Below are positions 18,726 to 29,976 of a stretch of 64,000 nucleotides of DNA, piece by piece. The DNA lies in the NCBI RefSeq assembly GCF_002261475.1, contig NZ_NEVN01000008.1:1-64000 (forward strand). Direction: 5' to 3'. The DNA is from Bordetella genomosp. 5 (GTDB lineage Bacteria > Pseudomonadota > Gammaproteobacteria > Burkholderiales > Burkholderiaceae_B). Both the position numbers and the translations under genes were made by a program. The notes beneath the pieces are model-generated. The model made no database searches, had not been told where the DNA came from, and saw nothing but the letters and a program-made list of their open reading frames with translations. The stretch's first letter is position 1. Each line of letters begins with the position of its first letter.

Positions 18726-20186
18726 ATGCAAGCCGATTTCATCATTACCAATGCGCTCATCGTCGACGGCACCGGCGCCCCCGCCGTGCCGGGTCATCTC
18801 GCGATCCGAGGCCAGACCATCGCCGCGGTCGGCCAGTTCGCGCTGCCCGACGGCGTGCCCTGCATCGACGCGCGCGGCAAGGTGCTGGCGCCGGGTTTCA
18901 TCGATTCGCACACGCACGACGACGGCTATCTGCTCGCCCATCCCGACATGCGGCCGAAGGTATCGCAAGGCATCACCACGGTGGTCACCGGCAACTGCGG
19001 CATCAGCCTCGCGCCGCTGTCGGCGCGCGATGCGCTGCCGCAGCCGCTCGACCTGCTGGGCCCGCCGGCGCTGTTCGGCTTCGACACCTTCGCCGACTGG
19101 CTCGCGCGCCTGGCCCGGCAACCGGCCGCGACCAACGTGATCCCGCTGGTCGGCCACACCACCCTGCGCGTCGCGGTGATGGACGATACGAGCCGCGCCG
19201 CCACGCCCGCCGAACGCAGCGCCATGGCCGCCCTGCTCGACGAGGCCATGGACGCGGGCGCGTTCGGCATTTCCACGGGCACGTTCTATCCGCCGGCCAG
19301 CGCAGCCCCGACCGACGAGCTGCTCGATGTGTGCGCCCCGCTCGCCGGCCGTGCCGCCATCTACGCCACCCACCTGCGCGACGAGGCCGACGCCATCGTG
19401 CCCGCCATGGAAGAAGCCTTGCTGATCGGCCGCGCCACCGGCGCCCGCGTGGTGTTCTCGCACCACAAGCTGGCGGGCGAGCGCAACCACGGCCGCAGCC
19501 GCGAAACGCTGGACCTGATCTCGCGCGCCGCCGAATCGCAGCCGGTCTGCCTGGATTGCCATCCCTACCCCGCCACCTCGACCATGCTGCGGCTCGATCG
19601 CGTGCGCCTGGCCAGCCGCACGATGATCACCTGGTCGCAGGGCTACCCCGAGGCCACCGGGCGCGATTACAGCGATGTGCAGGCCGAACTCGGTCTGGAC
19701 GACGACGCCATGCTGGCGCGCCTCGCGCCCGCCGGCGCCATTTACTTTTTGATGGATCCGCAGGACGTCACGCGGATCTTCGAGCACCCGCTCACGATGG
19801 TCGGCTCCGACGGCCTGCCCTTCGATCCGCATCCGCACCCGCGCCAGTGGGGCACGTTCACGCACGTGCTGCGCCGCCTGGTGCGCGAAGAACGGGTGCT
19901 GAGCCTGCCGGCCGCCATCCACCGCATGACCGGCCTGGCCGCCGAGCAGTACGGGCTCGAAAAACGGGGGCTCCTGCGAAAGGAGTATCATGCCGACGTC
20001 GTTTTGCTCGATCCCGAGACCGTCACCGACCTGGCCACCTTTGCCGCCCCCGTGCAGCAGAGCCAGGGCATCGACGCGGTCTGGGTCAATGGCGAACTGG
20101 TCTGGAACGGCCAGCAGCCCAGTGGCGCACTGCCGGGCCAGGTACTCAAGCCTGCCCGCGGCGCCGGTACGGAAGTCGTAGGATGA
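18726..20186 (+). CDS. N-acyl-D-amino-acid deacylase (amidohydrolase superfamily)
   Basis: A 486-residue metal-dependent amidohydrolase. FIDSHTHDD supplies His62 and His64. GNCG carries Cys91, the metal-bridging Cys characteristic of D-aminoacylases rather than other amidohydrolases. Later His residues (FSHHKLAG, DCHPYP) and the catalytic Asp region (MVGSDGLPFDPHPHPR) are in the expected order. The family releases D-amino acids from N-acyl-D-amino acids in the cytoplasm. It sits between a Bug receptor and a racemase, whose ATG overlaps its stop. This suggests uptake, deacylation and racemisation in sequence. Confidence 0.9.
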   Translation: MQADFIITNALIVDGTGAPAVPGHLAIRGQTIAAVGQFALPDGVPCIDARGKVLAPGFIDSHTHDDGYLLAHPDMRPKVSQGITTVVTGNCGISLAPLSARDALPQPLDLLGPPALFGFDTFADWLARLARQPAATNVIPLVGHTTLRVAVMDDTSRAATPAERSAMAALLDEAMDAGAFGISTGTFYPPASAAPTDELLDVCAPLAGRAAIYATHLRDEADAIVPAMEEALLIGRATGARVVFSHHKLAGERNHGRSRETLDLISRAAESQPVCLDCHPYPATSTMLRLDRVRLASRTMITWSQGYPEATGRDYSDVQAELGLDDDAMLARLAPAGAIYFLMDPQDVTRIFEHPLTMVGSDGLPFDPHPHPRQWGTFTHVLRRLVREERVLSLPAAIHRMTGLAAEQYGLEKRGLLRKEYHADVVLLDPETVTDLATFAAPVQQSQGIDAVWVNGELVWNGQQPSGALPGQVLKPARGAGTEVVG

Positions 20187-20926
20187 ATCACCCGAAGCAA
20201 TCTTGTTTTCTGGGCGTGCTCGGTGGCATGGGCCCCATGGCCGGCGCCGCCTTCGCCCTCAGGCTGGCCGCCCTCACGCCCGCCAGCGTCGACCAGCAGC
20301 ACATCCCCACCCTGCTCCTGAACGATCCCCGCATTCCCGACCGCAGCACCGCGCGGCTCGCAGGCGGCGAGGATCCGTTGCCGCACATGCTGGAGCGCGT
20401 GCGCTTTCTGAACGATGCGGGCTCGCAGCTCATCGCGATCCCCTGCAACACGGCCCACCTCTGGTACGAGCAGATCGCCGAAGCCGCGCAGTGCCCGGTG
20501 CTGCACATCATCGAGGCCGTGGCCGAAGACCTGCGCCGTCAGGGCATTCCCAAGGGTCGCATCGGCCTGATGGGCACGCCCGCGACGCTGGCGCTGGGCC
20601 TGTACCAGCAAACGCTGGAGCGCCACGGCTACGAATGCATCGTGCCGACCGACGACGAAGTGCAGTCGCTGTGCGCCCCCTCGATCGCCGCGGTCAAGGG
20701 CAACCGGCTCGAGAACGCCTACGCGCCCGCCGCCGAATGCATCACGCGCCTGAAGGCGCGCGGGGCCGACGCGGTCGTGCTCGGATGTACCGAACTGCCG
20801 CTGGCCGTGCCGCATGCCCTGCGCCCGAGTCTCGGCGTGCCGCTCACCGACTCGATCGACGCGCTGGCGCTGGCCGCCATCGCCTACTACGAGCGCGTGC
20901 GCTCGGCGCAGCGCCAGGCCGCCTGA
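20183..20926 (+). CDS. Aspartate/glutamate racemase family protein
   Basis: A 247-residue cofactor-independent racemase. The N-terminal GVLGGMGPMAG signature, LLNDPRIPDR and the two catalytic cysteines C88 (IPCNTAH) and C202 (LGCTELPL) match aspartate racemase/YgeA-type proteins. The two Cys residues act as acid/base pair for inverting the alpha carbon. Hydantoin racemases belong to the same superfamily but lack this N-terminal pattern. The ATGA overlap with the deacylase stop shows coupling. It would convert the released D-amino acid to the L form; the preferred amino acid is unknown. Confidence 0.88.
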   Translation: MNHPKQSCFLGVLGGMGPMAGAAFALRLAALTPASVDQQHIPTLLLNDPRIPDRSTARLAGGEDPLPHMLERVRFLNDAGSQLIAIPCNTAHLWYEQIAEAAQCPVLHIIEAVAEDLRRQGIPKGRIGLMGTPATLALGLYQQTLERHGYECIVPTDDEVQSLCAPSIAAVKGNRLENAYAPAAECITRLKARGADAVVLGCTELPLAVPHALRPSLGVPLTDSIDALALAAIAYYERVRSAQRQAA

Positions 20927-20941
20927 TCCCGGCATGCATGA

Positions 20942-20982
20942 AAACGGGGCGATGATCGCAACACGCGATCATCGCCCCGTTT
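20942..20982. terminator. Strong bidirectional terminator
   Basis: An 18-bp perfect stem (arms 20942-20959 and 20965-20982, AAACGGGGCGATGATCGC and its complement) with a 5-nt loop, between the racemase and the convergent chemoreceptor. T-rich ends (TTTGCTTT on plus, CCGTTTTC on minus) allow termination in both directions. Confidence 0.9.
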
Positions 20983-21028
20983 GCTTTCGGCGACCGGCGC
21001 GCGGGCGCGCCCGTCGTTGCAGCGCGTC

Positions 21029-22984
21029 TCAGGTCTGGAACACGCCCACCGACTCATCCAGCTGACCGGCCAGATCCGCCAGGCTGCTGGCGATGCGCGC
21101 CGCCTCGTCCGCGAGCGCCGCGTTGCGCTGGGTCATGTCGCCGATGTGCGCCACCGCCGAGTTGATCTGCGCGATACCCGCCGATTGCTCGCGGCCGGCG
21201 GTGGAGATGTCGTTGACCAGCACCGCGACCTCGCGCACCTGGCCCGCGATGCCGGCGATCGCCAGACGCGTCTCGCCCGCGTGCCGATGACCGGCGCCCA
21301 CCTGCTCGAGCGCCGTGTGGATGAGGCCTTCGATCACCTTGGCCGCGTCGCCGCTGCGCTGCGCGAGCTGGCGCACTTCCGAGGCCACCACCGCGAAGCC
21401 GCGCCCCTCCTCGCCCGCGCGGGCGGCCTCGACCGCGGCGTTGAGCGCCAGAATGTTGGTCTGGAATGCGATGCTGTGGATCACCGCGATGATCTCCGAC
21501 ATCTTGTCGGCCGCGATGCGCACACCGTCCATCGCCTCGACCAGCGTGTCGACCACCACGGCGCCCTCGTCGGCCGCGCGCGCGGCATGCCGCACCTGCT
21601 CGTCCACCTGGTCAGAGTTGCTGGCGTTCTGCGCCACCGTCGCCGTCAGTTGCTCGAGGCTGGCCACCGTCTCCTCGACGTTGGCGGCCTGGCTCTCGCT
21701 CTGGCTCGACATGTCGGCGCTGGCGTTGGCGATCTCCTGCGTCTGCACGCCCATCGTGGTGCTCGCCGCGCGGACGCGCTGCACGATGGCGATCAGACCG
21801 TCGCCGATCCCGTTGACCGCCGCCGTGAGCCGGCCGATCTCGTCGGGCCGGCCGATGTCGGCGCGGGCGCGCAGGTCGCCCTGCGCCAGCTTTTCGGCCA
21901 CGGCCATCGCGGCGTTCAGGCGCCGGCCCACCGTGCGCCGGATCATGAAGAACAGCAGCAGCGTCAGGCCGGCGATCGCCACCAGCGCCGCCCCCACATA
22001 CAGCAGCCGGGCGCGCCGCACGTCGGCCGTCAGCTCGGCCACGCTCGCCTGTCCCACCACCAGCCACTGCCACTCGGGCATGTAGGCGTGCGCGACGATG
22101 TGCGGCTCGCCCCGCAGGCCGGTCGTGAACGTGCCATCGCGCGCGCTCAGCATGCCCGGCACCAGCGCCGTGCCCGCGTCGTCCACCAGCGCATCGGGGC
22201 CCGTCAGCGCGCTCTTCTGCAGCAAGTTCTCGGGGACCAGATACTGGCCGTGCGCCGGACCGGCCGCGCCCGACACCACGCGGTAGTCGCCCGTTTGCGC
22301 GACCTTGCGCCGGGCCACGTCCTGCTTGAGCGCGGTCGTGGTGGCGCCGATGTCCACGCCCACGAACAGCACGCCGATCACGGCGCCCGAGGCATCCTTC
22401 ATCGGCCGGTACGTGGTCATGTAGAAAGTGCCGAACAGCGTGGCCGGACCCGAGTAGGTCTCGCCCTTGCTCACCTTGGCATAGGCAGCGCTGTCACGGG
22501 CGAGCAGCGTGCCCATGGCGCGATTGCCCGCGGCGTCCTTCACCGAGGTCGTGATGCGCACGAAATTGTCGCCGTCCTTGGCGAAGATCGTGGCCACGCC
22601 CTGGGTGCGTTCGGTAAAGCGATCGGGCAGCGCGATGTTCTGGTTCAGCACCACCTCCCCCGCGCGCAGCGTCGGGGTCTGGCGCTCGCCGACCGCCACG
22701 CGCTCGGCGGGCGACAGCGTGTAGGGTTGCGCCAGGTCGGCCTCGAACACGTTCGTGAATCGATCGGCTTCGGCCTGCACGGTGGCGCTGTACATGCGCA
22801 CCATGGCGGCGATGCCCTGGGCTTCCACGCGCATGCGTTCGGTCGCCTCGCGCTCCACGCTGGCCACCATGCCGCGGTAGAGCGCCCAGGTAAAGCCCAC
22901 AAAAACGATGGTCACCAGGCAGAGCACCATCAGGGAAAGACGGGTCGCCACGCTCCAGGCGCGGCCAGTCGATGCAACGGTCAT
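21029..22984 (-). CDS. Methyl-accepting chemotaxis protein with Cache sensor domain
   Basis: A 651-residue chemoreceptor. TM1 is at about 12-35. A periplasmic Cache domain of roughly 270 residues follows, with a [22 protein letters not shown] half typical of single-Cache type 3/2 sensors. TM2 ([20 protein letters not shown]), a HAMP region and a cytoplasmic signalling domain complete the order. The hairpin tip [21 protein letters not shown] contacts CheA/CheW. The C-terminus lacks a CheR-docking pentapeptide. GAGGA precedes the chosen ATG. The small binding pocket suggests an organic acid or amino acid ligand; adjacency to amino-acid genes fits but proves nothing. No other chemotaxis genes are present. 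Confidence 0.92.
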   Translation of the reverse strand: MTVASTGRAWSVATRLSLMVLCLVTIVFVGFTWALYRGMVASVEREATERMRVEAQGIAAMVRMYSATVQAEADRFTNVFEADLAQPYTLSPAERVAVGERQTPTLRAGEVVLNQNIALPDRFTERTQGVATIFAKDGDNFVRITTSVKDAAGNRAMGTLLARDSAAYAKVSKGETYSGPATLFGTFYMTTYRPMKDASGAVIGVLFVGVDIGATTTALKQDVARRKVAQTGDYRVVSGAAGPAHGQYLVPENLLQKSALTGPDALVDDAGTALVPGMLSARDGTFTTGLRGEPHIVAHAYMPEWQWLVVGQASVAELTADVRRARLLYVGAALVAIAGLTLLLFFMIRRTVGRRLNAAMAVAEKLAQGDLRARADIGRPDEIGRLTAAVNGIGDGLIAIVQRVRAASTTMGVQTQEIANASADMSSQSESQAANVEETVASLEQLTATVAQNASNSDQVDEQVRHAARAADEGAVVVDTLVEAMDGVRIAADKMSEIIAVIHSIAFQTNILALNAAVEAARAGEEGRGFAVVASEVRQLAQRSGDAAKVIEGLIHTALEQVGAGHRHAGETRLAIAGIAGQVREVAVLVNDISTAGREQSAGIAQINSAVAHIGDMTQRNAALADEAARIASSLADLAGQLDESVGVFQT

Positions 22985-23282
22985 GCAGTCCTCTTGCAAA
23001 AGTGCGGGGCAGCCCGAGACATTCATGCTGCGGCGCACTTAACGACTACGACGTCTACTAAGAAAACTTAAATATTTCGCCGAAGGTACGTTTAGATACA
23101 TGAAATTGCATGCACTTGGCTGCAGAATCGGTGAGATACGTGTCTCAAAACCGGCCGGGCGGCGCGAATCGGCCCGGATCCGCGCAGGCCGCGCCTGCCC
23201 GTGACGGTTGCACACATGACAGCGCTGTCTACACGGCGGTGACCGGCCGGGCGCGACGCCGTGGCGCCGGCCGCCCAAAGAA
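22985..23282. promoter_or_regulatory. Intergenic region upstream of the chemoreceptor
   Basis: About 300 bp between the chemoreceptor start and the livF terminator. The part at 23040-23110 is distinctly AT-rich (ACTTAAATATTTCGCC, CGTTTAGATACATG) against GC-rich surroundings and should hold the chemoreceptor promoter. I could not assign a sigma-28 or sigma-70 pair with confidence. No small gene is seen in the rest. Confidence 0.4.
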
Positions 23283-23314
23283 AATCGGCCCCGGAGTCTC
23301 CTCCGGGGCCGATT
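23283..23314 (-). terminator. Rho-independent terminator of the liv operon
   Basis: A perfect 14-bp stem (AATCGGCCCCGGAG with its complement) with a TCTC-side tetraloop, followed on the minus strand by TTTTCTTT. It lies 24 bp after the livF stop. Confidence 0.92.
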
Positions 23315-23338
23315 CATGCCAGGCAGACCGCGATCGCG

Positions 23339-24804
<1,466 letters not shown>

Positions 24805-24808
<4 letters not shown>

Positions 24809-26040
24809 TTGCGCAGCTCCACGTGCGGACGCTTCATGGGGAGCAGGCCTTGCGGACGCCACATCATCATCAACACCATCAACAGACCGAACATCAACAT
24901 GCGGTACTCGGCGAACTCGCGCGCCAGCTCGGGCAGCACGGTGAGCAGGATCGCGGCGAGGATCACGCCGACCTGAGAGCCCATCCCGCCCAGCACCACG
25001 ATCGCGAGGATCAGCGCCGACTCGATGAAGCCGAAGGATTCGGGATTGACCATGCCCTGACGCGCCGCGAAGAACGCGCCGCCGAAGCCGGCGAACATCG
25101 CGCCCAGCGTGAACGCCGAGAGCTTGATCCGGGTGGGATTGAGGCCCAGCGAACGGCAGGCGATCTCGTCTTCGCGCAGCGCCTCCCAGGCGCGTCCTAC
25201 CGGCATGCGTATCAGGCGGGTCGACACGAACAACGTGATGAGCGCGAGCAACAGCGCCATCAGGTACAGGTAGATCACCATGTGGTTGTTCTGGAAGGTC
25301 AGGCCGAAGAACTGATGGAAGGTCTCCGCCCCTTCGGTGCTCGCGCGCCGCGTGAGCTCCAGACCGAAGATGGTGGGCTTCGGAATGCCGGAGATGCCGT
25401 CGGGACCGCCCGTGACCGTGTTCAGGTTGATGAGCAGCAGGCGGATGATTTCACCGAAGCCCAGCGTCACGATGGCGAGGTAGTCGCCGCGCAGGCGCAG
25501 CACCGGAAAGCCCAGCAGGAAGCCGAACAGCGCGGCCATCGCGCCGGCGAACGGCAGCGCTTCCCAGAAGCTCCAGCCGCCCCAGTGATACAGCAGCGCG
25601 TAGGTATAGGCGCCCACCGCGTAGAAGCCCACGAAGCCCAGGTCGAGCAGGCCCGCGAAACCGACCACGATGTTCAGGCCCAGGCCCAGCATGACGTAGA
25701 TCAGCACGAGCGTGGCGATGTCGACGTTGCTGCGGCCCGCGAAGAACGGCCAGATCATGGCCGCGGCCACGATCAGCAGGAAGAACCACTTGCGCCCCTT
25801 GGTGGGCGCGGCCGGCAGGACCGGCAGGCTGGTCTTGAGCGCGCGGAACGGCTTGGCCAGCCACGGACGCAGCAGCTGGAACACGAACACACCGATCACG
25901 GCGATCGCGACCAGATCCCAGCGCGGCTCCATCAGGGTGCGCGCGCCCTGCCGGACCAGCTGCAGCCCGAAGATGGGCGTGACGATGAAGGCGGTCAGGA
26001 CGGCCGCGATCGTCGCATTCTTGAGAGCGTTGTTGGCCAT
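24805..26040 (-). CDS. livM: Branched-chain amino acid ABC transporter permease LivM
   Basis: A 411-residue inner-membrane permease, longer than LivH because of an N-terminal extension with extra helices. The core includes [27 protein letters not shown], the family signature. It also has [25 protein letters not shown] and the ATPase-contact loop [30 protein letters not shown]. Start and livH stop share one base (TGATG), indicating coupling. It forms the channel with LivH. Confidence 0.95.
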
Positions 26041-26966
26041 CAGACTTTCTCTACCTCAGGTTTACCGAGCAGCCCGGTGGGACGGAACAGCAGGATCAGC
26101 ACCAGCAGGCCGAACGCCACGATGTCCTTGTACTGCGACGAGATATAGGCCGCCGCGAAGGTCTCGGCCAGGCCCAGCAGCACGCCGCCCAGCATCGCGC
26201 CGGGGATGCTGCCGATGCCGCCCAGCACCGCCGCGGTGAACGCCTTGATGCCGGCGATGAACCCGATGAACGGATTGAGCTTGCCCACCGTGATGGCGAT
26301 CAGGACCCCGCCCACGGCCGCGAGAGCCGCACCGAGGATGAAGGTGAACGAGATCACCTTGTTGGTGTCGATGCCCAGCAGGTTGGCCATGTGCATGTCC
26401 TGCGAGCAGGCGCGCGACGCACGGCCCATGCGCGAATACTTGATGAAGAGCGTGAGCGCGATCATCAGCAGCACGGTGACCACGATGATCATCACGCGCG
26501 AGTACGGGATGGTGACGTCGAAGTCGGTGCCCATGTGAAACTGCATGGCGCCGGAGACGAGCGACGGCACGGCCATGTCACGGGCGCCCTGACCCAGGGC
26601 CACCCAGTTCTGCAGGAAGATCGACATCCCGATGGCCGAGATCAGCGCCACCAGGCGCGGGCTGGTGCGCACCGGCCGGTACGCCACCCGCTCGATCGAG
26701 AAACCGTAGATGCTCGTGACCACGATCGCGACGACCAGCATCGCGGCAATCACGAAGGGCAGCGGCAGGCCGCTGTTGGTGCCGATCGCCGTCAAAGTGA
26801 CCAGGCCCACGTAGGCCCCGATCATATAAATCTCGCCGTGCGCGAAATTGATCATGCCGATGATGCCGTAGACCATTGTGTAGCCAATGGCGATCAACGC
26901 ATAAATGGCACCCAGGGACAGTCCGTTGAAGAACTGCTGGGTGAGTTGTGGGAGTAGATCGGACAT
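26040..26966 (-). CDS. livH: Branched-chain amino acid ABC transporter permease LivH
   Basis: A 308-residue permease. [37 protein letters not shown] is the LivH signature spread over the first two helices. The cytoplasmic contact loop is [21 protein letters not shown], and the last helices carry [19 protein letters not shown]. It lies 99 bp downstream of livK, separated by two hairpins. Confidence 0.95.
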   Translation of the reverse strand: MSDLLPQLTQQFFNGLSLGAIYALIAIGYTMVYGIIGMINFAHGEIYMIGAYVGLVTLTAIGTNSGLPLPFVIAAMLVVAIVVTSIYGFSIERVAYRPVRTSPRLVALISAIGMSIFLQNWVALGQGARDMAVPSLVSGAMQFHMGTDFDVTIPYSRVMIIVVTVLLMIALTLFIKYSRMGRASRACSQDMHMANLLGIDTNKVISFTFILGAALAAVGGVLIAITVGKLNPFIGFIAGIKAFTAAVLGGIGSIPGAMLGGVLLGLAETFAAAYISSQYKDIVAFGLLVLILLFRPTGLLGKPEVEKV

Positions 26967-26989
26967 ATTGAGTCATGCTCCAAACGGAA

Positions 26990-27057
26990 CCGGCTCCGGT
27001 AGGACGACCCGGAGCCGGAAACCTGGGCGTATACGACACGCCGGCACGAAGCCGGCG
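26990..27057 (-). terminator. Two hairpins between livK and livH
   Basis: One stem of 10 bp (CCGGCTCCGG/CCGGAGCCGG, 26990-27018) and one of 7 bp (CGCCGGC/GCCGGCG, 27039-27057) fill the livK-livH gap. No long T-run follows either. Such partial terminators usually let the binding protein be made in excess over the membrane parts. Confidence 0.55.
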
Positions 27058-27065
27058 GCGCGTGA

Positions 27066-28181
27066 TTACAGCTGGGTCTTCTTGCCGGCCTTATCCCACT
27101 TGAAGACGGCAAATTCAAAGTCCTTCAGATCGCCCTTGGCATCGTACTCGACCTTGCCGATGGCGGTATTGAAGGTGTTCTTGTGCAGGTGGTCGGCCAC
27201 CTTGGCGGGATCCTCGCCGACCGCGTTGATGCTTTCGGCGATGAGCTGCACCGCGGCGTATGCCGGCATCTGGAACGCGCCGTCGGGATCGCGCTTGGCG
27301 TCCTTGAATGCCTTCACCACGCCTTCGTTACCGGGCAGCTTGGTGAAATCGGAGGGCAGCGTCACCAGCAGGCCTTCGATGGCCGGACCGGCAATGGCCA
27401 CCAGATCCTGGTTGGCCGTGCCTTCCGGACCCATGAACTGCACATTCAGGCCCTGTTCGCGCGATTGGCGCAGCAGCAGACCCAGCTCGGGGTGATAGCC
27501 GCCGAAGTATACGAAATCCACGCCAGCCGACTTCAGCTTGGTGATGACGGCCGAGTAATCGCTGTCGCCGACGTTGATGCCTTCGAACAGGACGATGTTG
27601 ACCTTCTCGCTGTCGAGGGTGTTCTTGACCTGGGTGGCCACGCCCGAACCGTAGGTCTGCTTGTCGTGCAGAACGGCGACCTTCTTGGGCTTGATCGTGT
27701 TGGCGATATAGCGCGCGGCGAACGGACCCTGCTGGTCGTCGCGGCCGATCGTGCGGAAGAAGAAGTGCGGCTTGATCGTGTCGGTGACCAGCGGCGAGGT
27801 GGCGCCCGGGGTGATGCCGACGATGCCTTCCTGTTCGTAGACGTTGACGGCGGCCACGGTCACGCCGGAGCAGGCGTGCGCGACGGCGAACTTGGCGCCC
27901 GAGTTGACCACGCGGTTGGCGGCGGGAACGGCCTGTTTGGGTTCGCAGCCGTCGTCGATCAGGATGGCCTCGAGCTTCTTGCCCTTGACGCCGCCTTTGG
28001 CGTTGATGGTTTCGATGGCAGTGAGGGCGCCGGCCTGGATCTGATCACCGTATTGGGTGTTCGGGCCGGTCATGGGCTGGGGAATACCGATCTTGATGGT
28101 ATCGGCGGCGTGGGCGGCACCTGCCAGTGCCAACGCACCGATCGCCAGGGCAAGCGGAGTAAAGCGTTGCGACAACTTCAT
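27066..28181 (-). CDS. livK: Branched-chain amino acid ABC transporter substrate-binding protein LivK
   Basis: A 371-residue periplasmic receptor with signal peptide (GALALAGAAHA cleavage). The type I binding fold includes IKIGIPQPMTGPNTQYGDQ, a conserved Cys pair (DDGCEPKQ and HACSGV) likely disulfide-bonded, and FFRTIGRDDQQGP. GGGAG precedes the ATG; an upstream in-frame ATG lacks a site and would mask the signal sequence. It is first gene of livKHMGF. A paralogue lies 10 kb away at 38532-39659. Confidence 0.93.
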   Translation of the reverse strand: MKLSQRFTPLALAIGALALAGAAHAADTIKIGIPQPMTGPNTQYGDQIQAGALTAIETINAKGGVKGKKLEAILIDDGCEPKQAVPAANRVVNSGAKFAVAHACSGVTVAAVNVYEQEGIVGITPGATSPLVTDTIKPHFFFRTIGRDDQQGPFAARYIANTIKPKKVAVLHDKQTYGSGVATQVKNTLDSEKVNIVLFEGINVGDSDYSAVITKLKSAGVDFVYFGGYHPELGLLLRQSREQGLNVQFMGPEGTANQDLVAIAGPAIEGLLVTLPSDFTKLPGNEGVVKAFKDAKRDPDGAFQMPAYAAVQLIAESINAVGEDPAKVADHLHKNTFNTAIGKVEYDAKGDLKDFEFAVFKWDKAGKKTQL

Positions 28182-28470
28182 GCGGAATTCTCCCGGCTTA
28201 GAGGGTTGGTTTACAGCGGCTTTGCATTGACCGGAAGAACGGGCCGATAAAACCCGTGCCAGAGGCGCCTGCATTACCGGCTTCTTGGGCGAAAAACCAA
28301 TGTCGGCGGTATTCTGAAAGCAAGCCTAAAGCCTGTCACTGCGTGTATTCCCCAATATTTTGTTTTGCCACAAAAAACGTGACGGATACGCAGAATTAAC
28401 CGACGTAATCGTCACGTAAGCCTGGTGTTTTAGGAAAATGAAATACCGCGCCGCGGGCGCGCCGCCGGCC
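28182..28470. promoter_or_regulatory. Upstream region of livK
   Basis: This stretch should carry the liv promoter. The part at 28340-28440 is AT-rich (CCAATATTTTGTTTTGCC). It includes a separated inverted repeat, ACGTGACG at 28377-28384 and CGTCACGT at 28410-28417, 25 nt apart, which could be a regulator site. No -35/-10 pair was assigned confidently. No gene is seen. Confidence 0.4.
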
Positions 28471-28502
28471 AAAAAAATCGGGGCGCCAGATGGCGCCCCG
28501 AT
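28471..28502 (-). terminator. Rho-independent terminator
   Basis: A perfect 12-bp stem, ATCGGGGCGCCA and TGGCGCCCCGAT around a 2-nt gap, followed on the minus strand by seven T. It ends the proC/queuosine-transporter transcript, 5 bp past the transporter stop. Confidence 0.92.
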
Positions 28503-28507
28503 GGCTT

Positions 28508-29086
28508 TCAGCGGGCCTGCGGCACGCCGCCCGGCCGGGCCAGATTCCACATGAGGGCACGGAACGGGGCCAGCATGCTGATGTTCACCACCAGCTTGAT
28601 GGCTAGGTCGCCCAGCATCCAGGTGACCCACGGGGTTCCGGTGGCGGCGAACGCCACCGAAAAGAAAATGGCGGTATCGAAGATCGCGCCCAACATGCCC
28701 GACAACAGCGGCGCGCGCCACCAGCGCTGATCGCGCAGGCGATCGAACACCTGGATGTCGATCAGTTGCGCGCACAGGTAGGCCAGGCCGGATGCGAGCG
28801 CGATCCGAGGCGAGGCCACCCACATCGACACCAGCAAGGCGGCGGCAAAGCCGAACCACACCACGCGGCGCGCAGCCACCGGGCCGAACCGGCGGTTCAG
28901 CACGTCGGTGACCAGAAACGCCACCGGATACGACAGGCCGCCCCAGGTGAGCCAGTCGTTGAGCGGCACCTGGACCAGGATGTTGGACCCGACCACCACC
29001 GCGCACATGCACAGCACCGCGATGGCAAACTGGGCCGGACGCAGCGGCTCGAAACGCCCCTGCCCGGCCGATACGCCCGATGTCAC
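28508..29086 (-). CDS. Queuosine precursor transporter (YhhQ/VUT family)
   Basis: A 192-residue integral membrane protein with about six helices. Family marks include NILVQVPL near the N-terminus, SYPVAFLVTDVLNRRFG after the second helix, and the closing LGDLAIKLVVNISMLAPFRAL. Members take up queuine or preQ precursors for tRNA modification. The start is a GTG whose GTGA overlaps the proC stop, with AGGAG eight bases before it; the frame upstream has no better start. It is translationally coupled to proC, an odd metabolic pairing. Confidence 0.85.
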   Translation of the reverse strand: MTSGVSAGQGRFEPLRPAQFAIAVLCMCAVVVGSNILVQVPLNDWLTWGGLSYPVAFLVTDVLNRRFGPVAARRVVWFGFAAALLVSMWVASPRIALASGLAYLCAQLIDIQVFDRLRDQRWWRAPLLSGMLGAIFDTAIFFSVAFAATGTPWVTWMLGDLAIKLVVNISMLAPFRALMWNLARPGGVPQAR

Positions 29087-29916
29087 TTGCCGAACTCCTG
29101 TGCGAGCTCGCGCGAGCGGTTCGCGGCCGCCTCGAGCGCACGGCCCACCAGGCCGCGGAAATCGCCGTCCTGGAACACGCCCAGCGCCGCGGCGGTGGTG
29201 CCGCCCTTGGAGGTGACGCGCTCGCGCAACACGCCCGGGGGATCCGACGACTCGGCCGCCAGGCGGGTCGCGCCGGCAAAGGTGCCCAGTGCCAGCTGGC
29301 GGGCCTGCTCGGCGCTCAGCCCCAGCGACTGGCCCGCCTCGATCAGCGCTTCCAGGAACAGGAACACGTAGGCCGGGCCGCTGCCCGACAGGGCCGTGAC
29401 CGCATCCAGCGCCGCGTCGTCGGCGACCCACACGACCTCGCCCACCGAGCCCAGCAGCCGCGCGGCCAGCTCGCGGTCGGCGGCATCCACGCCGTCCAGC
29501 GCGGCCAGGCCGGTCATGCCGGCGCCCACCAGCGCGGGGGTGTTCGGCATGCAGCGCACCAGCCGCTGCCAGGGCTGACCCGGCGCGCCCAGCCAGTCGG
29601 CCAGGGTGTCGGCACGCAGGCCGGCGGCCACGCTGATGACCAGCGTGTCGTCGCGCAGCCACTGGCGGGTCGAGGCGACCACGTCGCGCATGTTCTGTGG
29701 CTTGACCGCATAGATCCACACGCGCGCCCGCGCGAGGGCCTCGTCACCGGCGGTGGCGGTGGTCATGCCACGCGCCTGCCAGGCCGCATGGGCCTCGGTA
29801 TTGATGTCGATGACGTGGATGTTTCCCGCCGGGCAGACCTTGCCGGCCAGGCCGCTGGCCAGCGCCGCGGCCATATTGCCGCCGCCGATGAAGGCGATAG
29901 AGAGTTGATTTTCCAT
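29083..29916 (-). CDS. proC: Pyrroline-5-carboxylate reductase
   Basis: A 277-residue NAD(P)H-dependent enzyme that makes the last step to proline. The Rossmann motif IAFIGGGNMAAALASGL opens the protein. AVKPQNM lies in the cofactor domain. The C-terminal helical domain has the family signature (DAVTALSGSGPAYVFLFLEAL…). The length is as expected. The start chosen gives MENQLSIAF; a more distal ATG eight codons upstream lacks family similarity. It is first gene of a two-gene transcript and lies next to the 75-77-bp repeat array. Confidence 0.95.
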   Translation of the reverse strand: MENQLSIAFIGGGNMAAALASGLAGKVCPAGNIHVIDINTEAHAAWQARGMTTATAGDEALARARVWIYAVKPQNMRDVVASTRQWLRDDTLVISVAAGLRADTLADWLGAPGQPWQRLVRCMPNTPALVGAGMTGLAALDGVDAADRELAARLLGSVGEVVWVADDAALDAVTALSGSGPAYVFLFLEALIEAGQSLGLSAEQARQLALGTFAGATRLAAESSDPPGVLRERVTSKGGTTAAALGVFQDGDFRGLVGRALEAAANRSRELAQEFGK

Positions 29917-29976
29917 GGGGCAGGATTGTAAACCCGCCACTCACGGCGCAGAATGGGCTCGCCGATTCGGGGACGG

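Noticed and set aside
17562-19991. Open frame of about 800 codons on the minus strand over the Bug and deacylase genes
   Set aside because: Composition typical of antisense GC-rich frames, and no ribosome site or domain was seen.
20981-23071. Long plus-strand frame antisense to the chemoreceptor
   Set aside because: The minus strand has TM, Cache, HAMP and signalling domains in order, and the plus frame has nothing recognisable.
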